From Crossaster papposus (taxonomy: Eukaryota > Echinodermata > Asteroidea > Velatida > Solasteridae), in assembly GCA_037893245.1 (NCBI GenBank), contig JBAIAA010000311.1, forward strand, positions 682,001 through 746,000: 64,000 nt of DNA, written 5' to 3'. This document shows positions 21,726 through 34,505 of this stretch, in pieces; position 1 is the stretch's first letter; the number at the start of each line of letters is the position of its first letter. The notes beneath the pieces were generated by a model. That model was not told the origin of the DNA, did not search any database, and saw only the letters and a list, made by a program, of their open reading frames with translations. The translations under genes and the position numbers were made by a program.

Positions 21726-23840
21726 ACAGGGCAGGCTACCCTGCTAAAATAGATTGTGGAGAACACTGACTGGGTAAATCTATGTCATTTTAACATCTGT
21801 ATAATTTGCTTTGAATATTAACAATACAATTTTAACCAGACTTGTCGGTTTTCATGAAACACATATTCACTATACGAAAGCTCAAAAGAATATTATGTAT
21901 ACTTCCATGTTTCCAAGATAATTTTGTGACTGTTGCGACTGTTTTATTATCTGTACTTATATTGTTGAAACATGAAATGCCAAGATGCAGAGTTCTGCGA
22001 TATTTTTACAGCACATCTAAAAAATGTGGAACACCGAGATAGCTTATCTTGGAAAATTTAGTTGGTCAATTAACTCTAACTCCCTCACCATTGTTATTGA
22101 ACAATACAATTCCTCCAAAATCCTCCAACTTCCTTTGTTGTGTAGGGAGTTAGGGTTAAGCTTCCGTAGTTTACTGATGGTTAAACAAAATAAGTTTTGA
22201 CATTCGCTGTCATCTGTTATCCCTCTGTCATGGGAGCAGTTCGTCCTGTGACTTGTGCAGCCGTATTAATAAGCTGTACAGCCTGACATCTCAGTAGCAA
22301 GAAGTGGACTTGGGTAAACCAATTAGCTGTAGTGTACAAAGAAAGAAAATATACAGGTATAAATTAAATGCCAAGGGAATAATGTTGCAACATTAGGTAG
22401 CTCTACACTTCCAGAATTGTGAGAGAAAAAACTGACCATTGCGATTTTAGGAAAATTCTACAGTACATTACATTTATGCACGTCAAATAGTTCATGACAC
22501 ATATGTTGTGTACACAAATTACCACCATGAACCAAAGTCAACGGGACAGTCTTCGTGGAATGTGTACAACATTGATCTGAAAATACCTGTATTGTGGAAT
22601 TCAATCCTTTGTAAAAGGTAACCTAGACCAACTGATTCTACTGTTCTTTCGAAATATTCAAGTTTTTCTCTCAGAAAGGACCACAATAATAATGAACAAA
22701 TCCCGCTGAAAACAAAAATAACATTTTCGCCTAGAGCAATGTTCTCCTAAATCTCACTTAAAACCGTAGTTCTGACATTTTCTACACGGATAGTTCACTG
22801 ATCGTACAGTCTGCGAGTTTATATAATAAATTTAATTATTTACAAAGGATTTTAATGCAATTTTACCCACCATCGCTGCTGCCACTGTGTCACTCTCGAC
22901 GGTCTGCGGTACGCATGTACGAACTTGCGAATGCGAAGGCAACACAAGTTTCACGGCTCTCTATCCTATTAATGTACGCTCGAATTATCCAGTTTGTAGA
23001 GATCAGTGGTACCGCGTACCAGTACAATACGCGAAGCAGCGTAGAATACATGCTGTATAAAGCTGCTCATAAATATTTATCCCCTCTGGAATCTGAACCA
23101 ATCAGAGTGCTCGCATAGAATTTGCTAGCGATTGCCATAGGTTGTGTACAAAACTGAAAACGATATGTCCAAGTCGGTAAATTAACTTCGAAATTGGGAA
23201 CGAGGCAACCGCAACCTCCCCCCTGTATACCGAGTGGACCGCTATTACCGACTTGGCACCAAGTCTATCCGACTACTGACATCATCTTTTTCTACGTCAC
23301 TGGTTCTCTCCATGTTTTCCTATGAAAAGAGGCTACTGTCAAGCAGCGGCAACCGTGCTCCGGGGTCTGGTTCCGAATAGTCGACTAGATAGTCCAACCA
23401 TTCTGCGTTCGAGCGACGTTAGTCGAACTATGGTTAACTATAGTATAGTTCGCGCCCGAACTTGCTCCCAAATGAAGCCTGTATTGGCCCCGCCTCAACT
23501 ACCTTCTCAATGCTCATGGTAAATGCCGCAATTTCACGCTTGGTAGACTTTTTACCGATCTTCCGGACGAGGAGCATACGATTGTCCTTCATTTCAAAGA
23601 ACTCTGTAAAAAAGAGTGGAAAGCAGCGGAAAGCAAGACAGTAATCATCATTTTGTCGTCACGGGTCGGTTCTTGATATAATTAAAATTAAAAAAATGCA
23701 GTCAAACACAATGCTTGTCAGTGGAAAGATCTCAATAACATGAAGAGTGTTGCGGTACTTAAAAAGAAAAAGTCGATATGATATCACGTATTATGCAGTA
23801 CACATTTTGGCAGCCAATGTGATGATTCACGAAGGATACT
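21726..23840. other. Non-coding stretch
   Basis: No gene is recognised. An open frame at 22855-23118 has no familiar motif and overlaps the flank of the inverted repeat at 23400-23467. AT-rich throughout. Confidence 0.4.
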
Positions 23841-24022
23841 ATATGTGATGTCATAAATAAATATGTGATGTCGTACATACAAGTTTGTGATGTCGTAGAT
23901 TTAATATGTGATGTCGTAAACAAAACTTATGTGATGTCGTAAAAAAATATGTGATGTCGTAAAAAAACATGATATGTGATGTCGTAAAAAAATAAGTGAT
24001 GTTGTAAAAAAAAAAATGTGAT
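23841..24022. repeat. TGTGATGTCGTA tandem array upstream of the DUF7869-type gene
   Basis: The word TGTGATGTCGTA (or one-base variants) occurs about nine times, separated by A-rich spacers of 3-12 bp. It ends about 100 bp before the first recognised exon of the gene at 24.1 kb, so it may lie in its promoter or an upstream intron. Confidence 0.8.
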
Positions 24023-24122
24023 TTGCGCGGTATTTTTTAACGCATGAGGGCGCTTCAAATTACTTCCGGGGGTATATATATAAATACATTAACAAAAGCA
24101 ATATTTACTTTCATGCTTCAAA

Positions 24123-27100
24123 GACACCCTCATTGAGCACAAAGGTCATGGAGGTAGACCTAAACGTCCGAAGACGTCACAGAGTTCGTGTTTTGTCCTT
24201 GCAGGGAGACGTGTATGCCATGAAGCTTTTTGCCTTCTCCAAGGAGTGAGTGAATACAAATTTAACTCGGCAAGCAAGGCTTCCACGAATGGCCACAATG
24301 TTGCTGCCCATGGCAACAAAGGGAGGGTTGCATTAAGGTAAGTAGTACATTTGTACAATATAAACCAAAGGTTTAGACATACCCGTATACAATGATACAG
24401 CCTAGTTGGCAAGATTAGTATACAAATATTGACTGCTTCGAGTGGTGTAGTAAAACTAGCCTCCCGAGGTGATCCATGAATAAGCATTCTATTTTCCCGA
24501 GGCGAAGCCAAGGGAAAATGGACTGCTCCATGGATCACCTCGGGAGGCTAGTTTTACTACACCACAAGATTAAGCAGTCAGTATTTGTTTTATAATACCT
24601 CTCCCACAGAATCTGCTGGATTATAAGCGATAACTGATGAATTTATTCTGACTACAATGAGAATTTATTTTTATTTGAATACGAAATTAGTTAAAAATTA
24701 ACTTGCACTTTTCCAAGCTATCTTTTCACGAAATGTTTGAACCTAGCTCGATAGCGCAAGCGCTTGGGAACAATGCAGAATTCGGTTGCTATGGGTAGAG
24801 TACTTAATTTGGTTGCTATGGGTATAGTACTTTTGGCCGTGCACAACAAGATAGCGAAAACAGCGAATGCCATTTGACTCGCTCTTGGCCAATCTGTGGG
24901 TGAGATGTTATAATATAATTTATAACACACCATCTTGCTTGTTCTTTATCCTGATTGGCTGAAATGCAGTCACGTGTGATTCACTAATATAGGCTAGTGT
25001 GTGAAACTTGTGTCAGCGTGAACTAGACACGCATTGAGATATCGCTCGCGCGTAATTTCCGATTTTAACCAAAAAAAATGTTGACCGGTAACAGCGCCCT
25101 CTGACAAAACTCCAACTCACAAATTTAATAGGAAACTAAAAAGTGTTACTCTTGGTGGCGCACTGCATTGTGAATCGCCTCAATCGACAATTGAGCCACG
25201 TACGCCACCAGGCTGCTGAAGGGTGCACCATTTTAAACAGTTTGACATTGATAAATGTCAAAAGTAATCGCCAGACTATTAAAGCATTCACTCTCATGTG
25301 AAAATAAATGTTGTTTGTATTTTATACAGGACTAAAACAGCAGAGTGCCTGGCATGGCTACGCTTCTTTCTTGAGCGCATTGGTGACTACATGCCGCATA
25401 ACAACAAAATCTACATCCCTGCATCGTGTACTTACACAAGTGTGTATGAGCGTATGAGGAAAGACTTCAAAGATCGTCAGATTGAAGTTGTTATTTCATA
25501 TGGTCACTTCCTTCGGATATGGCACTCTGAACTGCCGGAGTTTGTGGTTGGAAAAGTGAGTATTTGGTATTGATAAACTATTGGTCAGTCATTATCACTA
25601 TCGGTTCTTGTTAATGTTACAGGAAACACATGGTCTGAAAAATTAAGCTTTGCACCTGTTTTTTTGCTGTTAATGGATCCTATAAATGGCTCTTTTTATG
25701 AGATATAGTAGTGATAATGTGAAGATTGGGTTGTCACTATTTCTATACAGGTAAGCACTTTCACCAAGTGCAGTATCTGTACATCTCTTAAGGAAGAGAG
25801 GCGGATGGCCACAACAAACACTGAACGGACGGCTGTCCAGGAATTGCAAGATATGCATATCAAGCATGTCCAGTATGTTAATTACCTGTGAATTATAATT
25901 TTATTAAACACCATGCATTCAAGCTATGAAGGATGGTGATGGAATAAGCCAGTTAAATTTGCGAGTTCAATTTCAATTTTCTGACTTGCTCATAAAGCTT
26001 GGCACATTTTAACTTTGAAGTCTCCAGACCAAAGACACTGTTGCTATGTTTACATGAAGGGAACAAGCTTTTACATATTTGCGTAAGGTATGGTCAGTAT
26101 CAATACATTGTTCACAATGAGCAAGAATTGTACAGACACCATTCAGGAACAGGCAATTCTGTGACTTTTTAGTATTTCCATGTTTTCTTTATAATTCCTT
26201 GTTTTCACAGAATATGTTGTAATTGGCATTTAACTTATCTCAGGAATTGGGTCTTTTCAAGGTTGTCCCGCCGTCACTACCACGACAGTAGGGAGCGTGC
26301 CAGATTAAATCCACAACTTGAAAACACCATCATAATCGACGGGATGGACCAATCCAAAACAAACCTTCCTAGCTTGTTGGTTGAAGACAAGAAAACAAAG
26401 CCAAAAGCTCATCTGCGGACACATCTTACAGGTTTGATTTCATTCTCTATTTTTAAAATCCATGGTAGGTGATACACAAAATTTGAAAACGACCGCAAGT
26501 TTACAGTACTTGTATTTAAAATGAAAACAACTTTATTCTGAAACAGACTTGATTTTCCTTTCTCTTTCTTGTTTTTTTTATACAGGAGTCCTTTTGCACA
26601 CAGATAGTCCAGGAGGTATGGAGTCCTTTGTGTTTGTGGACATACTCAATGTGCCACACGATAGCAATCTCACCTTGAACGTATTGGTGCAGGTTTTACT
26701 ACTAGAGGATAGTCATGGTCATGGAAAGCGAGGACAAAAGCTGAATGTACAGGTACAGTTTAATTGCTGTTTTGCACATCCTGGAAATGAGGCACCTACA
26801 ACAGATATGGCTTGGGGATGTTTCACGAAACTTGACTTGTTTACACTCTTGACTGCGCAGAGGTGATCCATTAAAAAAGGAGGGTCAGAACTCTCATGAC
26901 AACCCCCCCCCCCCCCCGAGCAGCTGTAGCTCTGAAGATGGTTGTTCTTTTTCATGCTATATTCCATATAACAGGAAGCTCAAATAATTTTTAAGAATTG
27001 TGTTTCCTACACATCACAAGTTAATGTTTGAACTTATTTGAATCATAATTTTTTTTTTTTTTCTTTTGCAGATGGATAACTGCTTCCGTGAAAATAAAAA

Positions 27101-30100
27101 CAGATACATTCTTGCATTCGGACTCCTCTTGGTTGAGTTTGGAATATACAGTTCGGTAGGTTTCATCATCAGTTTTGGCATGCAGGGGCTTTAGCTTTGT
27201 GATCAGACTGAAATGAGTTTCCTTCAGCTCAGTACCAAAATATGAAACATTTCTGCTTTAGACCTAGTGTAAGGTTCATGACCATTACACCTGCAAAATT
27301 GCCAATCTTGATAGGTTTCAATTTTGGTTAAAACAATTTTATTAAAAGAGTGCAAAGAAAAAAAGTACAAATACCTTTTGATTGGCATAATTACTTATCC
27401 AGGATGTGGCTGTGCAAATTCCATCAAAATGAAATTCAAAAGCATGATTACCAATGCATAACATTATTCAAATTTACTCGACCCCTGGATTTGATTTCAT
27501 TTATTTATGTGCCAAATTTTTATTTTTTTTACGTTGAGTTCAACTTCTTACCAGTGGGTCACACTCACGAAGATGTGGATCAACTATTTAGCCGAATTGC
27601 AGAGAAACTACGCCATAATGATGTCTACACTTTAGAAGGTAAGATTATACATTTCGGAGTCCACTGTAACTTGTGCAGGAGAAATCTTATCCATGTAGTT
27701 GTATTAATTCTTAATTCTGTATTTTCCCTTATACTTACAGAACTTCACGAAGTGGTTGAGAATTCCTACACACCCCGAGTCCTTGTGAGACAACTCTTTG
27801 GATCAGATCTATGGGACATCAAGTCTTGGTTGCTGCCTCATCTTAAGCCCATAGGAAACCACTCCAAGCCTCATCATTTTCTGTTCAAAAAGGTGAATGG
27901 AGCTGCCAGGATGTACTATCGCATGTGGTGTTGCGATCCTTGGAGACCGAACAATGTTGAGGGTGGGTACATATTGCTATAATTAACCCACAATTTCAAA
28001 CAGTACAATGTGATGTTTTGTAATGAGCTTTGTTGCTGGTAATGATGTTACTGTGAGTATATGATCGTTTTGTTTTTATTTGCATTTTATTTTTTTGAAT
28101 GAGAAGTGGGGCAAGTTTGATTTTAATTCAGCCATTAATCTGACATTGCGTGCTGTACAGGGATCGCATCTCAAACTGCTTTGTGATTCTTGATGAGTTT
28201 AATTAAACCTCAGTGTCACAAGTCTTGGCTATGAATGTGGTTTTTGGATGCTTGTTGAAATCACTTGCTTCTTTATTGAAGTAAGTAGATGCAAGAATGA
28301 AGTTTTCCTTTTGGTTAAGTGTTTTTAACCTTACCTTATGGTCATTTTTGTGTAAGGTATACGTATACTTGCAGTTTGTATGATAGCAATTAGTGAAGAT
28401 CGAGCTTGAAAAAGATATTTCCTGCAAATTCAGTAATTATTTCCAATGTTCCTTTGTGGTTTAAATCAGGTCCTGATGCCGAAATTGACATACCCAATGA
28501 GGAGCAGTGTGAAGGACTTAGTCTGTTCAAGGTTTGAGCTTACTTGCTTACTTCACTATTTTTGCAACGTTTTACAAATGCAGTAAACATTGTAACACTG
28601 GGTGTGTTATTGCCAAGTAACGCCGTGAAGTCATTATATGATATCCTATGAGTTGTAGTTTGAGATGTACTTGTTTTCTGAAGTTTCATGTTTACTAAAC
28701 CATTGCTATGACGTCACACTATTGTTAAAAGTGTGGATTCGGATCTACGAATCTCTTACACTGGTCACAAAGTGTTGATTTGGAACGACAAATTTGCTTT
28801 CCGAAAATTACCAATGAATCTTCACTGTCAGATTCTCCACCGTCGCTGCAAAATCTACTTTTCCTCAGAAATAAATCGTCGTCTGAACTATCCATTTTGA
28901 CGTAAGGAGCCTATACATGTACACACAAAATGACTTGGTTGTACGGGTGTGGCGATACGCATGCTAAACATGCCAGGGAAAAATGTTGCAACCTGACACC
29001 ACTTCCGCGCTTGTGTACAAAGTCTATGGAAAGTCAATTCAAGTATTTCCTAGCAAAATTGGAAACATTTCTCAGTCCCAGATTCATGTTTATCATCATT
29101 TTTGCAACAAATGACCTTCTTTGAGATGATATATGAAGAAAAAGTGGCGTCAGGTTGCAACATCCTTTCCAATACTTCCGTCGACGCAATGGTTTAGGTC
29201 GAAGAAATAGAACACACTCGCAAGTGTGGATTCTTAATTTACGAATTCACTCGGCGCTTCACGCCTCGTGAATTCTTAAATTAAGAATCCACACTTTCTT
29301 GTGTATTCTCCTTAACTTTTTGCTGTACTTTTAAGTATGGTAAATAAGTTCTGCAGAATTTACTGTATGTATGGTACTTTTATTTTCAACAGAGTATTCC
29401 TGAAGTCACTACTATACCAACTAGAGTCATCCCAAGCCTGGAAAAAATGGACCCTAACCTGGAAAAAGATCTGAAGGCATTTGGGAGAAGAATGCCACAG
29501 GATGCTCATGAGTGGTGGAACGGGTTCTTCACACAAATTGACAAATTCAAAAAGGTAAATTGTTGTTTTCATTTGTGACTTTTTTGTGGTAGCAGGGTAG
29601 ACAAGACGTGACTTAAGTCTGAATTGCTTTAAAGGGAAAATACAACATTTGCAAACATCAACAAATAAAACTACCAAATTATTTTGAAAAGTCTTTTTGG
29701 AGTGTTAGTGAATGACAGTCTAAAGTATCCTGTAAAATCATGGCACCTGATATACTGTCATTTTCAAGAAAAGTGATATTTGTGTATCAATTTCAAACGC
29801 ATATTTACGGGTGTATTATACATATGTATATGTGTGTGCATGTGCAGAGCATGTGCAAACATTTGGTGCAAAAGTTTAAATTCCGACTTGATCAATCTGC
29901 CATCAGCACCCCCCCCCCCCCCCCCCCCCCTCGCATGTACGCACATGTATTCATCGATGCATATGCAACATCATCACTATGCATAAAGCGCCTTGTGTTG
30001 TGGGTACCCGTACCCAGAGCTGATTGCAACATCATCACTATGCATAAAGCGCCTCGAGTTGTGGGTACCTGTACCCAGAGCCGGTGTGTGTCTGAGTATT

Positions 30101-31509
30101 TTTGAAATAACTACACAACCAAGAAGTCAATATTTTTTAATGTGCAGATACAAAGAGCTTTAAAAAGACCATTGTGCAGTGATACATGTCTGCAATGAAA
30201 TGAAACTCATAGGGGTTGATCGGGCAAGGATAAAGAGTATCTGCTCAATCAATTCTGCAGAATTGGTTTTTTTAATTGACCTCATTGTTTTGTAGTTATT
30301 TTAAAGATAGATAAACTTTGTTTGGGGGGTGGAGATACAGTATCAGTAACTATTGGGTAATGCATCTACATAATATTGTATATTTAGCCATCTGATGAAA
30401 CAGGAAACACTTGGCCGTTGCAGACCCTGATCAGACCAAACCAACCGAGATCACTGCCAGATCTTTCCCACCTTGAAGGCATCAGCGGTGCTATTCAGCA
30501 GGACTGCCCTGAGGTTAGTTGGTATTAATCAGACACTTTTTTGTTCAGATTTGGAATTAACAATTTGTTAGGCTTTTTATTTTCGAACCAGTTCATGCCG
30601 GTGTAGCAATGATGAATTTAGGTTTTATGAAATACGGACTCATTGGTGGTATTGCGCATGCTCATGCATATATATAATTAGGAGAGGGACCGGCCACGTG
30701 AGAGGGTTTAATTAAGGTTTAACCAATAAAAGGGAGAAAAAGTCCGATTTTCATATGAATCCGATTTTCGTATGACACCGGGATTGTTTTGACAAGACTG
30801 GAATGAGGGATAAGTTGTCACTCGACCTCAAACCAGGCTAGTTGAAGCCATCACCTTCGGGGCTGCACACTCATATTTCCTGCAGCTTTGCTCGCTGTGA
30901 GCAGGTCGCTGATGCTCGCAGATAGTTTTTGCCTCTCTCCCTGCGTGTTTATCCGTCATCCGTTCCGAATACCACAAAAAACTTTGCTGATATAAACGTC
31001 ATCCAGCGCGAACTGGTTAAGTAGCATTAATATCAAGGAAGAACAGAACTCATTGTCAAAGCAACTAAGGTGTTGGTTGCAAACATTTGCCTTGTTCAAT
31101 TAACTGTTTTTTAATTTTTTATCTCTTCTGCTAGATAACTATTGGACCTCCAGCAAAGAAGACCATTTTGGCAAATCAGGACTATGCATCCATCACTGTT
31201 GGCATGCTGGTAGCTGTTTTTGTGGCCGACATTCCCCGTTGTCCCCAAATTGGGAGAGTTGTTGCAAGAGACGATCACTGGATAAATGTGCATTGGTTTT
31301 CTGGCCAATGGACTTCATCTTGGAAGCTTTGCTTTCATGGTGCTGGTAAGAACAGAAAGCCTGCTACAGAATGGCTAGATGAGAAGTGTGCCATTCTTTG
31401 GGACTTTCAACTCACGCCAAAAAATGCAGCTTTGAATAAAATGGTGCAAACTGACTTGCGAAACAGGTATGCAGAGTGTCAAAGTGCAGTGTTTGAAAAC
31501 GATACATAA
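24123..31509 (+). CDS. DUF7869-type protein, twelve exons recognised
   Basis: Exons: about 24123-24337, 25330-25555, 25751-25872, 26262-26431, 26586-26752, 27072-27155, 27539-27638, 27741-27962, 28470-28531, 29393-29554, 30388-30513, 31135-31509. Phases agree at every junction and no stop interrupts the roughly 675 codons. Exon 1 has a Cys/His segment (RRVCHEAFCLLQG) typical of the N-terminal part of this group; exon 3 has CSICTSLKEE. The core has IIIDGMDQSKT (exon 4), MDNCFRENKNRY (exon 6) and VGHTHEDVDQLFS (exon 7). From memory these are the signature blocks of DUF7869 proteins, which are multi-copy in invertebrates. Their acidic residues suggest an RNase H-like fold, so a transposase origin is an inference. 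The C-terminal exon forms a separate basic/Trp-rich domain. The start codon was not located and may lie upstream. The acceptor at 27539 is weak. Confidence 0.75.
24428..24580. mobile_element. Hairpin element in intron 1 of the DUF7869-type gene
   Basis: GTGGTGTAGTAAAACTAGCC... at 24442-24478 is a perfect 37-bp inverted match to 24529-24565. GACTGCTT further outside also pairs with AAGCAGTC. The loop is about 50 bp and carries its own short CATTTTCCC/GGGAAAATG pair. MITE-like, non-coding. Confidence 0.8.
29222..29298. repeat. Short hairpin in intron 9 of the DUF7869-type gene
   Basis: GTGTGGATTCTTAATTTACG... at 29224-29250 pairs with its complement at 29269-29296 around a CGGCGCTTCACGCC loop. 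A related GTGTGGATTC phrase lies at 28731, so 28.7-29.3 kb may be a larger decayed repeat. Confidence 0.65.
29963..30083. repeat. Two tandem copies of a 60-bp unit
   Basis: GCAACATCATCACTATGCATAAAGCGCCT...GTACCCAGAGC occurs at about 29965-30021 and again at about 30025-30081 with a few substitutions. It follows a C-run at about 29910-29930, all in intron 10 of the DUF7869-type gene. Confidence 0.8.
30777..31021. mobile_element. MITE family B, copy 2
   Basis: It shares CTTTGCTCGCTGTGAGCAGG, GCGTGTTTATCCGTCATCCG and the right terminus GCGCGAACTGGTTAAG with the copies at 13457 and 42443. The left terminus is altered (ACCGGGATTGTTTTGACAAG). It lies in intron 11 of the DUF7869-type gene. Confidence 0.65.
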
Positions 31510-31540
31510 AAACTTTAATCACTGTGTTTCAGTTTAGTAC

Positions 31541-32907
31541 TTAAAGGTAGAGTGTATCATTTGCAGCTCTCCTAAAAGTAAATGACGAAATTAGTGTTGA
31601 AAAGCATACTTGGTTTAAAGATAGTAATGTAACTAAATTCCTGGTGAAAGGTCAAACAAAACAAGATAATTAATACCAAGGCCGAGGTCGAAGGTGAGGG
31701 TCAATATCAGTGTCTCGACTCCAAACTGATCTTAACATTTTGTTTAACAACAGCCAAACACGTCTTTTTTCCCAGTCATAAATACCTTTTTTTTTGTAAA
31801 AAAAACGTAAACAAAATTGACAAAAGGTTCCAAAAAGGTGAAACATTGACAACTTTCTGATGTGTTGTTTTCGAATTTCAGGTTAGTTTGCTATCCATGT
31901 TCAGGGGCCATTTCTGTGAGTGAGTGAGTGAGTGAGTGAGTTTTTAGGGTTTAACGCCGTACCAGCATCAATGGCCATATTCACGGCGGGAACAAATTTC
32001 ATTCAACAATGTTTTATTTCATTCAACAATTAATGTGAAGAAGTTACAGTTTTAGAGGTGGGAGGAAAACCCCAGAAGAATATCCTGGGGAAAAACCCAC
32101 GGAGTCAGGCAGGGACTGAAAACCCAATCCACATATTGGCCCAGGCCGGATTCGAACCCGGGTCATAGTGGTGGAAGGCGAGGAAAGAACCGCTACACCA
32201 ACCCGACTCCCCCCCATTTCTGTGAAGAAGCGTGAGATTACAACCCCCTCTGCAAAATACAAATCAAAATAACACCTTGAAAGAAGCTCATTTGAGGATT
32301 TTTAAATATCAAAATTACCTATTTTTCTAACATTGTCTGGCATGCTTTTACCTTAAAATGGAGAGAAAAATAAGACAGCCTAAGCGAATAGTTTGTTTCA
32401 ACACTTTCGTTTTATGCTCAGCTACCAGGCCATGTGATTTTTGTGAGCAACTCCGTAAAATATGAAACCATGATAACAGTATCGTAAAAAACTGTCACAT
32501 TTTGAAGCCCATGTACATAACAATGGCCTACAAGACTAACCATTATTTTAATGTGTGTATGGCTGTACACTTGTTATGTGTATGAGGTCCACTGGTTATG
32601 CGCGCTGTATAGTCGGTGAATTGTGTGTATTTGGACTTACCTGATACTTGGTAGCTGCATGATGTACATAATTTGCCCTCTGTATGGGAATGTAATGCAT
32701 GTTGCTGGGCACATAAATGATTACTGTCCAAACTCATAAATAGTCAAGTCATTAGACCTGTTAGATGCCAGATGTATGAACACGATACAGGCTACCAGCT
32801 AGCTGCCCTTCTAGTGAATATTGGAGGCCTCATCGCACAAAACATGAAAGTGCCTAAAGACTTTATTTCAATCTATGATAGCTGCAAATGATGTACTCTA
32901 CTTTTAA
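31541..32907. mobile_element. Larger relative of MITE family A carrying a SINE
   Basis: The left end TTAAAGGTAGAGTGTATCAT is inverted at the right end (ATGATGTACTCTACTTTTAA), and both ends continue into TTGCAGCT / AGCTGCAAA. The interior is unlike the short copies and is non-coding. A SINE with 12-bp duplicated flanks is inserted at 31920-32213. Confidence 0.65.
31920..32213 (-). mobile_element. tRNA-derived SINE
   Basis: On the minus strand it starts ...GTCGGGTTGGTGTAGCGG, containing an A box (TGGTGTAGCGG), followed by GGTTCGAATCC, an exact B box for RNA polymerase III. The 3' end is a (TCAC)n-type tail, seen on the plus strand as GTGAGTGAGTGAGTGAG. It is bounded by 12-bp target-site duplications CCATTTCTGTGA at 31908-31919 and 32214-32225. 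The body carries TTTAACGCCGTACCAGC and ATATTCACGGCGGG (plus strand), words I recall from invertebrate SINEs. Likely mobilised by a LINE. Confidence 0.85.
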
Positions 32908-33203
32908 GACCAGCCACCCAGTCTTTACCTACCATTTAAAACCGGCAACTTAACTCTCGACCAATAGGAATGGGAAGACTGTCGTAGATAAAACATGGTT
33001 TTAGGGTGGATGGTCAATATTTTTAGCTTCCCTCAGTTTTGGAGGGCACTAGTTTGTCAACGTCCATTTCTGAGGGGAACTAATGTCAACTTTCCATCTA
33101 AAATAAACCTTGTTATAAAATTATTTGTTTACTATACCTCACACATATTCAGTTGCCATTGCAATTTTGGGAGCAAGGGAACAGACAATATATAGCTATG
33201 AAC

Positions 33204-33595
33204 AGTGGCGTAGCCAGGAATTTGTCAGTGGGGGCAATGGGGGGCTGGAACATTTAATGGGGGGGGGGGGGGGGGTGTCATGTAGATCAATGATAATTTT
33301 TTTAGAAACTAAAAATCTCAGTAGGGGGGGGGGGGGCGTCATGTAGATCAATGATAATTTTTTTAGAAACTCAAAATCTCAGTTGGGGGGGGGGGGGGGG
33401 GGGGCGACTGGGGGGCGACAAGGTTTCATGGGGGGGGGGGGGGGGGGGGGGCTGACAAGGCTAGACAAGGCTGTCCCTAGTGTGAATATTGTAGACCATT
33501 TTGCTGCGGCTAAACAAGTCTGTCCCTAGTGTGAATATTGTAGACCATTTTGCTGGGGCTAGACAAGTCTGTCCCTAGTGTGAGTATTTTAGACC
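33204..33595. repeat. G-run-rich repeat with internal duplications
   Basis: It begins AGTGGCGTAGCCAGGAATTT, a phrase common at one end of dispersed repeats in invertebrates. Two copies of GTCATGTAGATCAATGATAA...CTCAGT (about 33278 and 33338) and three copies of a unit around CTGTCCCTAGTGTGAATATT (about 33471, 33510, 33569) alternate with G-runs at about 33260, 33325, 33385 and 33430. Non-coding. Confidence 0.7.
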
Positions 33596-34505
33596 AGAAA
33601 TTGTGCACACAATCGACCGAGTGCTCCCTAATTGGTCGTGGCGCAATTGAATAATTTTTGAAAAATCCAAGTTTAATATTTACGAACTTCTTTTAATGTC
33701 AGGTTTCAGTCAATAAAAGGATAAAATATTACTAGATTTCACAGGCGTCTGTACATTTAATGTGACAGTATTTAAAACTGGTTTTTAAATTAACATTGCA
33801 GGATCAGGAATTTTGAGGTTTAACGTCCATATAGTAATTATGTGAACCAAGTGCTTGTGTGTAAAGCCCCAAATTTATATTTGATGTCAAAAAATAATTA
33901 AAAATACAAAAATAATATTGCTTGTACATACATGTATCAAGTTGTTTGTTTACTGTATGGCATTCAAATATGGCTTTCAAATAAAGCTTCAGTTCAGTGC
34001 CACGGCACTGAATTTTTTGTTTTGTTTAAATGTTAATTTGGCCTAACCGGTTTTCTAAGGAGCATAAATACACGGCGGGTCTTTTCAAGTGCAGGAAAGA
34101 AAATCTAGTTTTATGATTGGCCATTTTTTATTAAGTATTTCCCCGCAATTCACTAACTATCTGTTGTTTTTTCTCCATGGTATAGCTACTTACGTTAGTC
34201 TTACGCGCGAGCTCGAAAGCCATATTGACAATTTTCCGCAAAACGCCCTCTTCGGTTGATTTTCGTCATTTCATGACAGAGGCTAATCATGGCAGTAGAT
34301 CACAGTAAATGTTGACGAGTTTTGCAGAGGACAAAAACATAAGGAACTTGAACAAAAAATATATTGATTCATAAAAATATGAGTATTAAAATAAATATTA
34401 AGACTAGTATTAAATATTAAGACCCCTACAACATTTATCTTTCAATTTTACTATAGGGTTGAATGAGTTGATTTTGTTTTTTATATTCCCTCTCCCAAAC
34501 CACCC
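33596..34505. other. Non-coding stretch
   Basis: AT-rich DNA without a recognisable gene or repeat boundary. Confidence 0.4.

Larger units (their letters stand above)
19805..23467. mobile_element. 3.66-kb segment between inverted repeats
   Basis: GAGCAAGTTCGGGCGCGAACTATAG at 19805 is inverted at about 23441-23467, and the adjoining TTAACCATTAGTC and GTTCGCTCGAACG-type blocks match with indels. A related but degenerate phrase occurs at about 43218-43300. No transposase is recognised inside. Either a non-autonomous element or two oppositely oriented copies of a short repeat. Confidence 0.5.
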
